Source of the DNA: Nitrospirillum iridis
GTDB taxonomy: Bacteria; Pseudomonadota; Alphaproteobacteria; Azospirillales; Azospirillaceae
Reading direction: 5' to 3'
DNA: 64,000 bases
Assembly (NCBI RefSeq): GCF_014205765.1
Contig: NZ_JACIIZ010000001.1
Location: forward strand, 399,815-463,814
In this document: positions 62,859 through 64,000 of the stretch, piece by piece
How positions within the stretch are numbered: the first letter of the stretch is position 1
Layout: every line of letters starts with the position of its first letter
Position numbers and translations under genes: made by a program
Notes under the pieces: generated by a model
Told to the model about the DNA's origin: nothing
What the model saw: only the letters and a program-made list of their open reading frames with translations
Database searches by the model: none

Positions 62859-63067
62859 GCCTGCGCAAACGCTCCGTCCTCATCGCCGGCCACCCCACCA
62901 GTGTGACGCTGGAGGAACCCTTCTGGGAAACCCTGAAGGACATGGCGGTGGCGCGCGGCCTGTCGGTCAACGCCCTGGTCGAGGAGATCGATGGCGACCG
63001 CGACGGCAACCTGTCCAGCGCGCTCCGCGTCGCCGCATTGCTGTGGGTGAAGGGGCGGGCGGGGTAG
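62855..63067 (+). CDS. Ribbon-helix-helix domain protein (RHH_4-like)
   Basis: The GTG at 62855 overlaps the bioA stop (GTGA), so it is the last gene of the biotin plus arm. The 70-aa product has the RHH_4-type pattern SVTLEEPFWETLKDMAVARG, LSVNALVEEID, then a helix with SSALRVAALLWV. Such small proteins are common in alphaproteobacteria and are presumed DNA-binding. A role in controlling the biotin operon is suggested only by position. Confidence 0.8.
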   Translation: MSLRKRSVLIAGHPTSVTLEEPFWETLKDMAVARGLSVNALVEEIDGDRDGNLSSALRVAALLWVKGRAG

Positions 63068-63087
63068 GGATCGGCTCTCACGGCGCG

Positions 63088-64000
63088 TCACCCTTCGTCG
63101 GGCGGGGAGAACCTGTCGAGCACGAACGCCAGGATCTGCGCCACGCCTTGGTCCTCTGGCTGCGTCCGCGCCAAGTCCCTCAGTTCCGCCAACCACATGT
63201 TCGCCTCTTCATCACGCCGGGGCGTGGCCGACACGGCCCGAAGCATCGCGATCGCCAGTCCCCCGGCCAGTAGCTCGCGGACGGCGGTGTCTTGCTGCCA
63301 TTTGCTGGCGAGTGTGCGGAGTTCGTGGAGGAGTGCGTCCGCGCGTTGTGTATCGGCGCCTGCGTTGTTGACTGCGTTGAACAGGCCTTTGGCCAGTTGC
63401 TCGCGGACGGCGGTGTCTTGTTGCCATTCACTGGCGAGTGTGCGGAGTTCGTGGAGGAGTGAGCTCGCGCGCTGTGTATCGGCGCCGGCGTCGTGGAGGG
63501 CGTTGAACAGGCCTTTGGCCAGTTGCTCGCGGACGGCGGTGTCTTGTTGCCATTCACTGGCGAGTGTGCGGAGTTCGTGGAGGAGTGAGCCCGCGCGCTG
63601 TGTATCGGCGCCGGCGTCGTGGAGGGCGTTGAACAGGCCTTTGGCCAGTTGCTCGCGGACGGCGGTGTCTTGTTGCCATTGACTGGCGAGTGTGCGGAGT
63701 TCGTGGAGGAGTGCGTCCGCGCGCTGTGTATCGGCGCCGGCGTTGTTGACTGCGTTGACCAGCCCCATGGCCAGTTTCTCGCGGACGGCGGTGTCTTGTT
63801 GCCATTGACTGGCGAGTGTGCGGAGTTCGTGGAGGAGTGCGTCCGTGCGCTGTTTATCGGCGTTGGCGTTGTTGACCGCGTTGACCAGCCCCCTGGTTAG
63901 TTGCTCGCGGACGGCGGTGTCTTGTTGCCATTGACTGGCGAGTGTGCGGAGTTCGTGGAGGAGTGCGTCCGCGCGCTGTGTATCGGCGCCGGCGTTGTTG
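63088..64000 (-). CDS. 42-aa-repeat protein, C-terminal part, runs off the window
   Basis: The minus-strand frame is open from the window end at 64000 to a stop at 63088, about 303 residues; an internal Met at 63768 is not the start. It contains six or more near-identical 42-aa helical repeats (NAVNNAGADTQRADALLHE then LRTLASQWQQDTAVREQLA), then a diverged last unit and a 40-residue cap ending FVLDRFSPPDEG. The repeats suggest an alpha-solenoid. No known family is recognised. It is convergent with the RHH gene, 20 bp apart. Confidence 0.8.
   Translation of the reverse strand, partial: NNAGADTQRADALLHELRTLASQWQQDTAVREQLTRGLVNAVNNANADKQRTDALLHELRTLASQWQQDTAVREKLAMGLVNAVNNAGADTQRADALLHELRTLASQWQQDTAVREQLAKGLFNALHDAGADTQRAGSLLHELRTLASEWQQDTAVREQLAKGLFNALHDAGADTQRASSLLHELRTLASEWQQDTAVREQLAKGLFNAVNNAGADTQRADALLHELRTLASKWQQDTAVRELLAGGLAIAMLRAVSATPRRDEEANMWLAELRDLARTQPEDQGVAQILAFVLDRFSPPDEG
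63250..64000. repeat. Tandem 126-bp coding repeats
   Basis: The anchor GACGGCGGTGTCTTG starts at 63280, 63406, 63532, 63658, 63784 and 63910, an exact 126-bp period. Units are nearly identical at DNA level and keep the frame. The array continues past the window. Confidence 0.95.

Noticed and set aside
63250..64000. Possible CRISPR array from regularly spaced repeats
   Set aside because: The period is 126 bp with no unique spacers, and the repeats keep an open reading frame; they are coding repeats.

Overview
The window is a high-GC alphaproteobacterial chromosome segment. The gene order of the division and cell wall (dcw) cluster, the GTG/TTG starts, the CHASE/PAS hybrid kinases and the DUF1302/YCF48/RND operon suggest a Rhodospirillales member, probably Azospirillaceae (an Azospirillum or Nitrospirillum relative). 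This is inferred from gene content and style; no search was run.

Layout. 1-3439 (minus): an envelope operon of a DUF1302 outer-membrane-type protein, a YCF48-like secreted protein and the first codons of a probable RND exporter. 3680-8728 (minus): a PAS-GGDEF-EAL protein, a small membrane protein, glyoxalase I and a DUF2807 protein. 8899-14026 (minus): ligA, recN, bamD. 14312-16608 (plus): an unknown 306-aa protein, then two tandem copies of an approximately 700-bp cassette. Each cassette has a palindrome, a sigma-54 promoter, two tiny single-span membrane protein genes and a terminator. 16691-37734 (minus): lpxC and the complete dcw cluster, transcribed mraZ-rsmH-ftsL-ftsI-murE-murF-mraY-murD-ftsW-murG-orf40-murC-murB-ddl-ftsQ-ftsA-ftsZ, then lpxC. 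Most junctions are 4-nt ATGA overlaps. An unrecognised 40-codon ORF sits between murG and murC with such an overlap at both ends.

37735-38577 is a long non-coding control region upstream of mraZ. It holds five TGGG repeats at exact 10-bp spacing (MraZ-box type), four DnaA-box-like 9-mers, two GANTC sites in an inverted repeat, and a distal set of TGGG pairs in the opposite orientation, most of them in 10-bp phase. 38578-46319: a hybrid histidine kinase with an overlapping REC-HD-GYP gene, the RNase P RNA gene (minus) with a clear sigma-70 promoter, and a large CHASE/3xPAS/2xREC hybrid kinase. 46404-53370: an amidase, an EamA transporter, a Uup-type ABC-F ATPase, a TerB/J-domain protein, a GYF-AIM24 protein and fumC.

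53397-57987 looks accessory. A ribbon-helix-helix (RHH)-like gene sits behind a perfect 17-bp inverted repeat that includes its Shine-Dalgarno (SD) sequence, followed by a 1-nt-overlapping partner. A small gene and a convergent polytopic membrane protein form a unit that has been tandemly duplicated, and the second small gene is reduced to a remnant. 58129-63067 is a divergent biotin locus (bioF-bioD minus; bioB-bioA-RHH plus) with two tiny SD-bearing ORFs in the divergent gap. 63088-64000 is the C-terminal part of a protein built of near-identical 42-aa (126-bp) repeats that runs off the window.

Functionally the window is dominated by envelope growth: peptidoglycan precursor synthesis, the divisome, lipid A commitment (lpxC) and outer-membrane assembly (bamD). 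Added to this are c-di-GMP and phosphorelay signalling, DNA repair and biotin synthesis. The most novel-looking items are the duplicated sigma-54 small-protein cassettes, the mraZ upstream region, orf40, and the RHH/hairpin and duplicated membrane-protein units.
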